Assembly: GCF_913054185.1 (NCBI RefSeq)
Contig: NZ_CAJXIV010000026.1
Location: 1 to 42,239, forward strand
Length of the DNA stretch: 42,239 nt
Direction: 5' to 3'
From: an uncultured Shimia sp.
GTDB taxonomy: Bacteria > Pseudomonadota > Alphaproteobacteria > Rhodobacterales > Rhodobacteraceae
Part shown: piece after piece, positions 6,854 to 14,342 of the stretch
Layout: every line of letters starts with the position of its first letter
How positions within the stretch are numbered: the stretch's first letter is position 1
Notes under the pieces: generated by a model
Seen by the model: only the letters and a program-made list of their open reading frames with translations
Databases searched by the model: none
Told to the model about the DNA's origin: nothing
Program-made: the position numbers and the translations under genes

Positions 6854-9208
6854 TCAGTTTCCGATCAGATCCGGCAGGATCGTCACAATCGATGGGAAGT
6901 ACCACAAGATCGCCAGTCCCAGCACCTGAATGAGCACAAAGGGAATGATGCCCTTGTAGATGTGCCCGGTCGTGACCTCTTTTGGCGCCACCCCTCTGAG
7001 GTAGAAGAGCGCAAAGCCAAACGGCGGTGTCAGGAACGAGGTCTGCAAGTTCACTGCGATCATGATGGTGACCCACTTCGGATCAAAGGTACCGCCGTAG
7101 ATGACCGGGCCGACAATTGGGATCACGATGTAGATGATCTCCAGGAAATCGAGCACAAAGCCCATCACAAACAGCACCAGCATCACGATCAGGAAGACTT
7201 TGAACTCGTTATCAAACGATTTCAGGAAGCCCTGAATGTAATGCTCTCCACCAAAGCTGATCACCACAAGGTTCAACAACTGCGAGCCGATCAGGATGGT
7301 AAACACCATCGAGGTCACCTTCGCGGTCTCTCGCACAATTGGCGATAGCACCTTGCCGCGGAACAGAACCCAGCAGCCAAACAGCAGACCAAACATCGCA
7401 AACAGGTAGGTGCCTTTGGCCACAAAGAACGCAATCAGGTTCTCAGTAGCGACCACTTCCTGGTTGATACGCAAGTCAAAGTTCACGCCCACAAGGATCA
7501 TGACGATCACAGCAAAAGTTGACCAGATGATGATCCCGCCGGAGCGGCCTTCATCGTGCAGTCGACGATACGCCGCCAGCATGATCGCCCCACCCGCACC
7601 CAGCGCAGCCGCCGGTGTTGGGTTGGTGATGCCACCGAGGATCGAGCCCAGCACGGCAATGATCAGAACCAGCGGTGGGAACACCACGCGCAGCAGTTCA
7701 TTTTTGCCGAGCAGACCCGCGCCGTAGCGCACACCATAAAGCGACATTGCCAAAGGCACAGCCAGGAAGATCAGCGTCCAGCCCGGTGTGGTCACCGGCG
7801 TGATCAGGATCGCATCCACAGCCAGTGCCAGCACAATGCCTGCACCACCAATCAACAATGGACGGGTGTCTGCGCTTGGGGCAACGCCCCGCGCAGTTGT
7901 CAGGATCAGAGCCAGCAACAGGTAGCCAATTGCCAAACCGGAACCAATTGGCGCCGCCGCAGCAATTTTCCCAACACGCAGCTCGGCACGTTCCTCATCG
8001 CTGAGCGCACGCGCTTCCGCAACACCGCCGGCTTCATCAATCGCTGTCTGCTCCGCAATCGCCTGATCCCAGGCAAGCTGACCATGTAAGTCGATCATCG
8101 AGGCTTTACACTGATCTCCAACACTGGTGCGCAGGCTCGCGGTTTGACCCGCATCCGAGAAGCTGTCGACTGTGACGTCCTGAGTGCCAATCAAGTTGAC
8201 CTGCCCCAAAAGGATCACAGCTGCAATCAAACCTGCCGGTACAGCCAGGAACCAAGTCATGCCCTCGCCACGTGTGATGGCTTCGCCATTGGATGCTCCC
8301 ATTTCCACCGCGGGGGCTTCTTTGGGGTTAAACATCGCGTAGCCAAAGGCATAGAGACCGTAAAGCACCGCAAGCATGATGCCGGGGATCAGAGCCGCCT
8401 GGAACAATGTCCCGACAGACACAACCGCCGGTTCACCCAGGAAGGTCAGCGCATCAGAACATCCAGCCACCTGGGCACGGTTTTCCTGTGCCGCAGAGTA
8501 GAGGTCGCCCGCCAACGTACCAAGTAGAACGATCACGATGGATGGTGGAATAATCTGCCCTAGCGTCCCAGACGCCGCAATCACACCAGTAGCCAGCTTT
8601 GGGTTATACCCGTGCTTCAGCATGGTTGGCAGCGACAGCAGCCCCATGGTCACAACCGTTGCGCCCACAATACCAGTGGAGGCCGCCAAGAAGGCACCCA
8701 CAACCACAACCGACACAGCCAGACCGCCTGGCAGCGGGCCAAAGACGCGCGCCATCGTGGTCAGAAGGTCGTTTGCAATCTTGGAACGTTCCAGCGTGAT
8801 GCCCATCAGAACAAACATCACAACCGCCAACAGCGTCTCGATGGACTGACCGGCAAGCACACGCTCGTTCATCCGGTTGACCACAAAGCTGATGTTGCGG
8901 TTCATCGCCTGTTCCCAGCCGCCCGGGAACACAGATTCCGCCACACGTGGCAAATCCGGGTATCGGAAAACCGAGATCGTGTCCGCCTTCACGCCTTGGG
9001 CAATCAGGTCAGCATACATGGCTGAGCTGCTGTCAATCGCGTGGTGTACCAGGATCCCGGCACTGTCGAGCGCCGCAATGATCCCGAAAGAGATAACCCC
9101 TGCCCCACCAATGGCAAACGCCACCGGGAAACCGGAAAGAATGCCTCCGAAGAGGCAGAGAAAGACGATAATCAGGCCGATCTCGACCCCATCAAGTCCA
9201 AATAGCAT
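6854..9208 (-). CDS. TRAP transporter large permease subunit (DctM-like), enlarged
   Basis: This is the M subunit of a TRAP transporter, which imports an organic acid using the sodium or proton gradient after delivery by a periplasmic binding protein. The typical M-subunit core is visible: Leu-Ser-Gly-Phe-Pro-Val-Ala-Phe-Ala near residue 24, Ala-Ser-Thr-Gly-Ile-Val-Gly-Ala-Thr-Val near 175 and Gly-Thr-Leu-Gly-Gln-Ile-Ile-Pro-Pro-Ser near 213, plus many membrane helices. At 784 residues it is far longer than the common ~430. Extra hydrophilic stretches lie at about 60-125, 240-262 and 340-420. Large M subunits of this kind pair with TakP-like binding proteins. It follows dctQ by 17 bases and is the last gene of the operon. 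Confidence 0.93.
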   Translation of the reverse strand: MLFGLDGVEIGLIIVFLCLFGGILSGFPVAFAIGGAGVISFGIIAALDSAGILVHHAIDSSSAMYADLIAQGVKADTISVFRYPDLPRVAESVFPGGWEQAMNRNISFVVNRMNERVLAGQSIETLLAVVMFVLMGITLERSKIANDLLTTMARVFGPLPGGLAVSVVVVGAFLAASTGIVGATVVTMGLLSLPTMLKHGYNPKLATGVIAASGTLGQIIPPSIVIVLLGTLAGDLYSAAQENRAQVAGCSDALTFLGEPAVVSVGTLFQAALIPGIMLAVLYGLYAFGYAMFNPKEAPAVEMGASNGEAITRGEGMTWFLAVPAGLIAAVILLGQVNLIGTQDVTVDSFSDAGQTASLRTSVGDQCKASMIDLHGQLAWDQAIAEQTAIDEAGGVAEARALSDEERAELRVGKIAAAAPIGSGLAIGYLLLALILTTARGVAPSADTRPLLIGGAGIVLALAVDAILITPVTTPGWTLIFLAVPLAMSLYGVRYGAGLLGKNELLRVVFPPLVLIIAVLGSILGGITNPTPAAALGAGGAIMLAAYRRLHDEGRSGGIIIWSTFAVIVMILVGVNFDLRINQEVVATENLIAFFVAKGTYLFAMFGLLFGCWVLFRGKVLSPIVRETAKVTSMVFTILIGSQLLNLVVISFGGEHYIQGFLKSFDNEFKVFLIVMLVLFVMGFVLDFLEIIYIVIPIVGPVIYGGTFDPKWVTIMIAVNLQTSFLTPPFGFALFYLRGVAPKEVTTGHIYKGIIPFVLIQVLGLAILWYFPSIVTILPDLIGN

Positions 9209-9225
9209 TAGTTCTGCCCCTTAGA

Positions 9226-10140
9226 TCAGTGTGTGCCTTCATAGGCTTCTTCACCCTCGCCCAGCGTGTCGCGGTCGAGGTATTTGCCAATGCTGCCAGT
9301 GCCTTCTTTGTACTCAAGATATGAGCGATAGAAGAACGCGATGGCCTGCAAAAAGACCATGGCGGCAAAGCAAACAAGAAGCACTTTGAAGAGGAAATAA
9401 GCGTTAAAGCCGTTGGGTGAGAAACCGATGGTCTCCACATTCCATTTCAGGATACGGGCCTTTTTCATCAGGATTTCAACCTTGTCGGACGCCGAAACTT
9501 TCGGTGTCACAAGGTGGCGCCACATGAAGAACCAGCCGTACATCCAGGTCAGAACCGCAACCGGCATCATGAAGAAGATGGAGCCAAACATATCGATCAC
9601 ACGTTTTGCACGGTGACTGATCGCCGAATACACCAGATCCACACGCACGTGGCCGCCCTGCACAAACGTGTACGTTGCACACATACACACGATCATCGCG
9701 TTATAAAGCTTCAGCTCTTCTGCCCACCAGCTCACGTCAAACGTCAGCCAGTCCACGCCGTAGATCAGTGAGATCTCAGCCACGGTAAAGATCCGCTGCA
9801 TAAACACGATCACGATCTGCTGCAGCACCATCAACAGGCCAGCCCACGCAAAGAAACGGCCCACCGAATTGGCGAAGCCTTCCAGAACGCGCACGCATCC
9901 CCACATGAAATTGGGTCGCGCAATTCCCACCGCCGTAACGATCAAGAAAAGCGTGAACACCACAAAGAAAAACTCGACCGAGCCACCGTAATAAACAAAC
10001 CGCATCAGCGATTGTTTGTCCTCGGTGGTCTCAAGGCCTCCCATCCAGCTCAGCCACAAGCCCGGATGTGTGAGCGCATATCCCGCGTTCACAAAGGCTT
10101 GGCCGATGTTGGAAAAGAACCAGACCAGACCGTCCAGCAT
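9226..10140 (-). CDS. TRAP transporter small permease subunit (DctQ-like)
   Basis: This is the Q subunit of the TRAP transporter, a membrane protein that forms the permease complex with the M subunit. The 304-residue product has hydrophobic segments near residues 57-74, 95-115, 150-163, 185-207 and 252-272, and a conserved Gly-Gly-His-Val-Arg-Val-Asp-Leu-Val motif near 162-170 that is typical of DctQ proteins. It is longer than the usual 160-200 residues because of an N-terminal extension and a C-terminal charged tail. It lies between a hairpin terminator, which separates it from dctP, and dctM. Confidence 0.88.
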   Translation of the reverse strand: MLDGLVWFFSNIGQAFVNAGYALTHPGLWLSWMGGLETTEDKQSLMRFVYYGGSVEFFFVVFTLFLIVTAVGIARPNFMWGCVRVLEGFANSVGRFFAWAGLLMVLQQIVIVFMQRIFTVAEISLIYGVDWLTFDVSWWAEELKLYNAMIVCMCATYTFVQGGHVRVDLVYSAISHRAKRVIDMFGSIFFMMPVAVLTWMYGWFFMWRHLVTPKVSASDKVEILMKKARILKWNVETIGFSPNGFNAYFLFKVLLVCFAAMVFLQAIAFFYRSYLEYKEGTGSIGKYLDRDTLGEGEEAYEGTH

Positions 10141-10208
10141 TGTCCCCTCATCCCCTTATTGTTTTGGAATTTTGACAGCGCGACGATCCGTGCCCCGTCT
10201 TTTTTTTG

Positions 10209-10237
10209 AAAAGGCCCCCCGGAAATCCCGAGGGGCC
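10209..10237 (-). terminator. Intercistronic terminator between dctP and dctQ
   Basis: On the minus strand, a 10-bp stem (GGCCCCTCGG / CCGGGGGGCC, one G-T pair) is followed by TTTT, 23 bases after the dctP stop. It lies inside the TRAP operon, so it probably acts as a partial terminator or mRNA-stabilising hairpin that makes the binding protein more abundant than the permease. Confidence 0.8.
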
Positions 10238-10259
10238 AATTTCTCAGCTTCTCAAGGCC

Positions 10260-11342
10260 TTAGCCCATCACGCGATCACGCTGTGCCCGGTAGAATCCTT
10301 CGGACCGTACCAGCCAACCGGAAGACGCTTTCATGCTTTCTTCTACGGAGCCACGGACTTTGGCGAAGATTTCGTCGTCCATGTAGCCGTCCAGAGTCTC
10401 TTTGGACGCGGCGCCCATTGCATCCCAAACGCTGTCTGGGAATTCCAGAACCTTCACACCACCGGCTTGCAGACGCTGCAGCGCCGCACCGTTGTTGTTC
10501 AGGAACTGAGACAGGTTCCACTGGTGAGTGGCTGCGGCTGCAGTTTCGATGATCTTCTGGTGCGCAGGAGACAGGCTGTCGAACACTTCGCGATTGGTTG
10601 CGAGTGTCAGAGCAGCACCTGGCTCGTGGAAGCCTGCGGTGTAGTAGAACTTGGTGATTTCCTGGAAACCAGCTTTTTCATCAGCCCAAGGACCAATCCA
10701 CTCGGTACCGTCGATGGCGCCAGACGCCAGCGCTTGGTACACTTCGGAACCTGGAAGGTTCTGAACGGATGCGCCCATTTTGCCGAGCGCTTGACCGCCC
10801 ATGCCAGGCATACGGAATTTCAGACCTTGGAAGTCTTCCGGACCGTTGATCTCTTTGGAGAACCAACCACCAGCCTGTGCACCGGTGTTACCCGCCAGGA
10901 AGGATTTCAGGCCAAAGATTTCGCCCAGCTCATCATGCAGCGCCATGCCGTCGCCGTGGTGATACCAGTTCATCATCTCCTGAGCGGTCATGCCGAACGG
11001 AGCTGCAGTGAAGTACTGGTACGCAGGGTGCTGACCAGTGAAGTAGTAGTCAGCCGCGTGGTACATGTCGGCCTGACCTGCGGTCACGGCGTCAAATACT
11101 TCAAATGCGCCAACCAGTTCGCCGGCCGCTTTGATCTCAACGGTCAGGTTGCCGTCAGACATTGCGGTGATGGAATCTGCCGCGTGCTGTGCCGCGTCAA
11201 AAACACCTGCAAGGCCACGGCCCCAGGATGTCACCATTGTCAGTGTGCGCTTGCCAGAAGCGTAAGCGGGTGCCGCCAGAGTGGTGGCTGCGGCTGCGGT
11301 GCCGCCGAGTGCAGACGTCTTTAGAAAAGAACGACGATCCAT
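10260..11342 (-). CDS. TRAP transporter substrate-binding protein (TakP/DctP-like)
   Basis: This 360-residue periplasmic binding protein captures the substrate for the TRAP permease encoded downstream. A Tat signal is clear: Asp-Arg-Arg-Ser-Phe-Leu-Lys at residues 2-8, followed by an Ala-rich hydrophobic stretch and cleavage near Ala-Tyr-Ala-Ser. The mature protein contains the DctP-family Lys-Phe-Arg-Met-Pro-Gly segment near 181-186 and Gly-Ala-Ile-Asp-Gly-Thr-Glu-Trp-Ile-Gly-Pro-Trp near 212-223. Overall it resembles TakP, the 2-oxoacid-binding protein of Rhodobacter, so a monocarboxylate or 2-oxoacid substrate is likely but not proven. The start has an excellent GGAGGA site. It is divergent from a sensor kinase gene that may control it. 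Confidence 0.92.
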   Translation of the reverse strand: MDRRSFLKTSALGGTAAAATTLAAPAYASGKRTLTMVTSWGRGLAGVFDAAQHAADSITAMSDGNLTVEIKAAGELVGAFEVFDAVTAGQADMYHAADYYFTGQHPAYQYFTAAPFGMTAQEMMNWYHHGDGMALHDELGEIFGLKSFLAGNTGAQAGGWFSKEINGPEDFQGLKFRMPGMGGQALGKMGASVQNLPGSEVYQALASGAIDGTEWIGPWADEKAGFQEITKFYYTAGFHEPGAALTLATNREVFDSLSPAHQKIIETAAAATHQWNLSQFLNNNGAALQRLQAGGVKVLEFPDSVWDAMGAASKETLDGYMDDEIFAKVRGSVEESMKASSGWLVRSEGFYRAQRDRVMG

Positions 11343-11433
11343 GTAGGTCTTCCTCCCAGAATATTGTTCAGCTCAGGTCTCCCTCCAGAGACTCCAAGCG
11401 GATCGTTGAAGTGCGGCGAGCCTAGCCCTGCCC

Positions 11434-11464
11434 CTACGTAGAGGAAATACCCACTACCGCGTAG
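11434..11464. promoter_or_regulatory. Paired palindromes in the dctP / histidine kinase divergent region
   Basis: Two related inverted repeats, CTACGTAG (11434-11441) and CTAC-CGC-GTAG (11454-11464), are centred about 21.5 bp apart, two helical turns. They lie 92 bases or more upstream of dctP, in the 201-bp region between dctP and the divergent histidine kinase gene. Both carry the same CTAC/GTAG half-sites, as expected for two dimers of a NarL/LuxR-type regulator on one face of the DNA. The regulator encoded at 13016 is the natural candidate, by inference. Confidence 0.55.
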
Positions 11465-11543
11465 AAACCGACCAAATGGCCAAAATTCCGAACCAATTTG
11501 GAAAGTTAATTTTCCGTTTACGCAGTCGTTAGCGGTAACGAAG

Positions 11544-13019
11544 ATGATTCTGATCTATGATTCGCCGTCAAACTTCCGTAACGAATCGAACATGCGACCC
11601 ATTTGGCCCCTCCTGCGACTGTCTTACGGTCAGAAGCTGTTTCTGCTGGCAACCGTGCCCTTGCTTTTGGCGGTAGCGGGCATTTCCGTATTGGTGGCCA
11701 ACCAGTCCCGGCAATTGGCGGACCGCGAAATCCGCGCTTTGGAGGCGCAACTGATCGAAGCCAAAAAAGCGGAGCTCAAAAACTATATCTCGATTGCCCG
11801 CACCGCTTTTATCAACATCTATGGCCGCGCCGCGCCAGATGATTACGAGGCCAAGCTTGCGGTAACCCAAATCTTGTCCTCCATGCTCTACGGGCAAGAT
11901 GGCTACTTCTTTGTGTTTGACTACGACGGCAACAACCTTGTCAGCCCCCGTCAAACTTACCTGATTGGCAAAAACTGGCGTGGCCTCACCGACCTCAACG
12001 GCACAGAGATCACCGATCCTTTGATTGAAATCGCCCGCTCCGGCGGCGGCTATCACAGTTTTGACTGGGTGAAACCCTCCACCCTCGAAACCGCCCGCAT
12101 GGTCACCTATGTGGTTGGCTTGCAAGACTGGCAGTGGGTGGTTGGCACAGGCATCTTCATTGACGACGTATTGGATAGCGTCGCCGCCGCCCGCGCTGAG
12201 GTCGAAGAGCGCGTGCAGCGCACCTCTTTCTATATTCTGGTGATCACTGTCGCTTGCCTGACCCTGGTGTTTCTCTCCGGTTTCTTCATCACCGTACGTG
12301 AGCGCCGTCTCGCAGACGCCAAGCTCAAAGCGCTGACGCAACGGGTGTTCGACGCCCAAGAAGAAGAGCGCGGTCGCGTCGCGCGCGAATTGCACGACGG
12401 CATCTCTCAACTTCTCGTCGGCGTGCGCTACGCACTCGACAGCGCCACACGTCGCCTCAAAAACGGCGACGACCGCGGGCTGGAGTCGCTGGACAAAGGC
12501 GTCGACCACCTCTCCGGTGCCATTCAGGAAGTCCGCCGCATTTCCCGCGACTTGCGCCCCGGTGTGTTGGATGACCTCGGCCTCGGCCCGGCCCTCAAAG
12601 CCTTGACCGACGACTTCTCAGCGCGCACCGGCATTGAAACCCACTTCAACACTGTGGTGTTCCGCAACCGCCTCGATCAGGACGCCAAGATCGCGCTCTA
12701 TCGCATCGCCCAGGAAGCCTTGACCAACATTGAGCGTCACGCGGGGGCCACCACCGTCTCCATTGACGTGCGCGGCCACAAAAAGGGCGCCACTTTGCGG
12801 ATAGCCGACAACGGCAAAGGCTTGCCACAAGAGCGGGACGCTTCTGCCCGTGGCGGCCTCGGCCTGCGCAACATGCAGGAACGTGTGGAGCAGCTCGACG
12901 GCACCCTACGCATTTTCTCCTCTCGCTCCGGCACGGTGATTGTGGCAGAAGTCCCGCTAAGCCACATCCTGACGCCCGAAACCGAGGGCAACGACAAGAC
13001 CCGAAAGGCCAGCGCATGA
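11544..13019 (+). CDS. Cache-domain sensor histidine kinase (HisKA_3 type)
   Basis: This is a membrane sensor kinase that autophosphorylates and passes phosphate to the response regulator encoded next. The 491-residue order is: membrane helix at 34-52, periplasmic single-Cache (sCache_2) domain at about 60-215 with a Gly-Tyr-Phe-Phe-Val-Phe-Asp segment at 120-126, membrane helix at 228-250, HisKA_3 dimerisation domain with phospho-accepting His284 in Glu-Leu-His-Asp-Gly, then a HATPase with Asp-Asn-Gly-Lys-Gly. Cache domains of this class bind small organic acids. The gene is divergent from the TRAP operon and probably senses the transported compound. A second possible start is the ATG at 11592; neither has a strong ribosome site. 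The stop overlaps the next start (ATGA). Confidence 0.93.
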   Translation: MILIYDSPSNFRNESNMRPIWPLLRLSYGQKLFLLATVPLLLAVAGISVLVANQSRQLADREIRALEAQLIEAKKAELKNYISIARTAFINIYGRAAPDDYEAKLAVTQILSSMLYGQDGYFFVFDYDGNNLVSPRQTYLIGKNWRGLTDLNGTEITDPLIEIARSGGGYHSFDWVKPSTLETARMVTYVVGLQDWQWVVGTGIFIDDVLDSVAAARAEVEERVQRTSFYILVITVACLTLVFLSGFFITVRERRLADAKLKALTQRVFDAQEEERGRVARELHDGISQLLVGVRYALDSATRRLKNGDDRGLESLDKGVDHLSGAIQEVRRISRDLRPGVLDDLGLGPALKALTDDFSARTGIETHFNTVVFRNRLDQDAKIALYRIAQEALTNIERHAGATTVSIDVRGHKKGATLRIADNGKGLPQERDASARGGLGLRNMQERVEQLDGTLRIFSSRSGTVIVAEVPLSHILTPETEGNDKTRKASA

Positions 13020-13666
13020 CCTCAGACACAACCATCAAAGTGATGATTGTCGACGATCACCCCATGGTGGCCGAGGGCATCGAGTCCATTTTGGAAAGCT
13101 ATGACGACATCACTGTTGTCGGCACGCTGTCCAATGGCCGCGAGGCGGTAGACAAGTTGCCTTCACTGAACCCGGATGTGGTGCTGATGGACCTCAATAT
13201 GCCGGAGATCGGCGGGCTTACTGCCACCGAAATGCTGCTGGAAATGAACCCGGACCTGCGGGTTTTGATCTTATCGATGCACGACAGCCCGGAATACATC
13301 TCCACCGCGCTGAGCCACGGCGCCATGGGGTATGTTCTCAAAGACGTGCCCACCGACGAAATCAAAACCGCCATTGATGCGGTGATGGGCGGCAAGAAAT
13401 ATCTCTGCACCGGCGCCAAAGGTTCACTTGAGCCATCCGAGGACGGCGCGCGTGAACCTCTCACCAGTCGCGAGCAAACCGTGCTCTTGCAACTGGCGCA
13501 GGGCAAATCCAACAAAGAAGTGGCCAACGAGCTCAATATCTCTGTGCGCACCGTGGAAACCCATCGCAAAAACATCAAGCGCAAGCTGGGCATCTCCTCC
13601 ACCGCCGGCCTCACCCGCTACGCCATGGAACACGGCGTTCTGCAAGGCACCGGCGTCGGACTTTAA
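13016..13666 (+). CDS. NarL/FixJ-family response regulator
   Basis: This is the DNA-binding partner of the upstream kinase. The 216-residue protein has a receiver domain with the acidic pocket Asp13-Asp14, phospho-acceptor Asp59 (Val-Val-Leu-Met-Asp-Leu) and a conserved Lys near residue 109. It is followed by a LuxR-type helix-turn-helix at about 150-205 (Leu-Thr-Ser-Arg-Glu ... Val-Glu-Thr-His-Arg-Lys). It overlaps the kinase gene by 4 bases (ATGA), so translation is coupled. It probably controls the divergent TRAP operon through the CTAC/GTAG palindromes at 11434-11464; that link is inferred. Its stop codon overlaps the convergent VOC gene's stop. Confidence 0.95.
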   Translation: MTSDTTIKVMIVDDHPMVAEGIESILESYDDITVVGTLSNGREAVDKLPSLNPDVVLMDLNMPEIGGLTATEMLLEMNPDLRVLILSMHDSPEYISTALSHGAMGYVLKDVPTDEIKTAIDAVMGGKKYLCTGAKGSLEPSEDGAREPLTSREQTVLLQLAQGKSNKEVANELNISVRTVETHRKNIKRKLGISSTAGLTRYAMEHGVLQGTGVGL

Positions 13667-14040
13667 GCCGCTATTGCCTCCCCAAAAAACACCAAATTCC
13701 CGTCGTCATCCAACACGTGGAATTCCCTCTGTCCGTATGGCTGATCAAACGGTTCCCGTACGCGCCCGTTCGGTAACCCGATCAGCGCCTCGTGCATATC
13801 CGCAAACAGAGCGTCGATCCCAGTCACATCGATGTAAAAGGACGTTTCCTTGCCTGGCATGTCCTCCGGACCACCCAGCTCGATCAACCGAACGGCCACA
13901 GAGCTCCGTCGCAAAAACGCGTAGTTGTCGGCCATAAACCCAACTTCGAAACCCAGTCTATCCCGGTAAAACGCGATTTGCCGTGCCAAATTGCTGCAGG
14001 GAACAAACGGTGTGATCTGATTCAACTCGAATTCACTCAT
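13663..14040 (-). CDS. VOC (glyoxalase/bleomycin resistance) family protein
   Basis: This 125-residue protein has the single beta-alpha-beta-beta-beta pair of the vicinal oxygen chelate fold. The N-terminal half has Leu-Ala-Arg-Gln-Ile-Ala-Phe-Tyr-Arg-Asp-Arg-Leu-Gly-Phe-Glu-Val (residues 18-33). The C-terminal half ends with Arg-Glu-Phe-His-Val-Leu-Asp-Asp-Asp-Gly-Asn-Leu-Val-Phe-Phe-Gly, where the usual Asp-Pro-Asp-Gly-Asn motif reads Asp-Asp-Asp-Gly-Asn. Similar short members bind hydrophobic drugs such as bleomycin, but most have unknown ligands. It converges with the response regulator gene, and the two stop codons share bases. Confidence 0.88.
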   Translation of the reverse strand: MSEFELNQITPFVPCSNLARQIAFYRDRLGFEVGFMADNYAFLRRSSVAVRLIELGGPEDMPGKETSFYIDVTGIDALFADMHEALIGLPNGRVREPFDQPYGQREFHVLDDDGNLVFFGEAIAA

Positions 14041-14132
14041 AATATTTCCTCAAATTTCACAAACACCATCTCTTGGCGCAATAATTGAAAAGATTTTACG
14101 TCCGAAACGGCGCTTTTCTGTAGCTTTCGCGG

Positions 14133-14161
14133 TTGACGCCGCGATGCAGCAGCCATAAGGT
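14133..14161 (+). promoter_or_regulatory. ilv operon promoter
   Basis: TTGACG (14133-14138) and TAAGGT (14156-14161) are spaced by exactly 17 bases, a good housekeeping-sigma promoter for this group. Transcription would begin near 14168, about 37 bases before the leader peptide start codon. Confidence 0.7.
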
Positions 14162-14204
14162 CCGATCCGAACACATTAAGTAACCCCTCTTGAGGACATA
14201 CACG

Positions 14205-14252
14205 ATGCCAAGGCTAGTCGTCATTGTCGGAATAAGGCGCATGGGCCGGTAA
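14205..14252 (+). CDS. ilv operon leader peptide (branched-chain attenuation)
   Basis: This is a 15-residue peptide, Met-Pro-Arg-Leu-Val-Val-Ile-Val-Gly-Ile-Arg-Arg-Met-Gly-Arg, with a GAGGA ribosome site 8 bases upstream of its ATG. Six of the seven residues 4-10 are Leu, Val or Ile, the amino acids made by this pathway. It ends 25 bases before the first base of the terminator. This is the classic design in which ribosome stalling on scarce branched-chain aminoacyl-tRNA prevents terminator formation. Leader attenuation of ilv operons is known in proteobacteria; the assignment here rests on the visible codons and hairpins. Confidence 0.85.
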   Translation: MPRLVVIVGIRRMGR

Positions 14253-14280
14253 CGGACACCATAATGGTACCCCATGCGCC
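14236..14280 (+). promoter_or_regulatory. ilv leader antiterminator hairpin
   Basis: A 10-bp perfect inverted repeat, GGCGCATGGG (14236-14245) and CCCATGCGCC (14271-14280), begins just after the Leu/Val/Ile codons. Its right arm includes the first three bases of the terminator stem (14278-14280). A ribosome stalled on the Val/Ile codons would leave the left arm free to pair, while a ribosome at the leader stop codon (14250-14252) would cover it and allow the terminator to form. The switching logic is inferred from the layout. Confidence 0.75.
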
Positions 14281-14305
14281 CTCGCTCAAAAGCGGGGGCT
14301 TTTTT
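14278..14305 (+). terminator. ilv attenuator terminator
   Basis: A 9-bp stem (GCCCTCGCT / AGCGGGGGC, one G-T pair) with a 4-base loop is followed by six T residues at 14300-14305. It lies between the leader peptide and ilvI, 38 bases before the ilvI start codon. Confidence 0.88.
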
Positions 14306-14342
14306 GTGTGAGCTAGTAATGTCGTCGGTAACGGAGAGAATG

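Noticed and set aside
10206-11324. 372-codon open frame antisense to the TRAP binding protein gene
   Set aside because: Shadow of a gene with a clear Tat signal and DctP motifs on the other strand.
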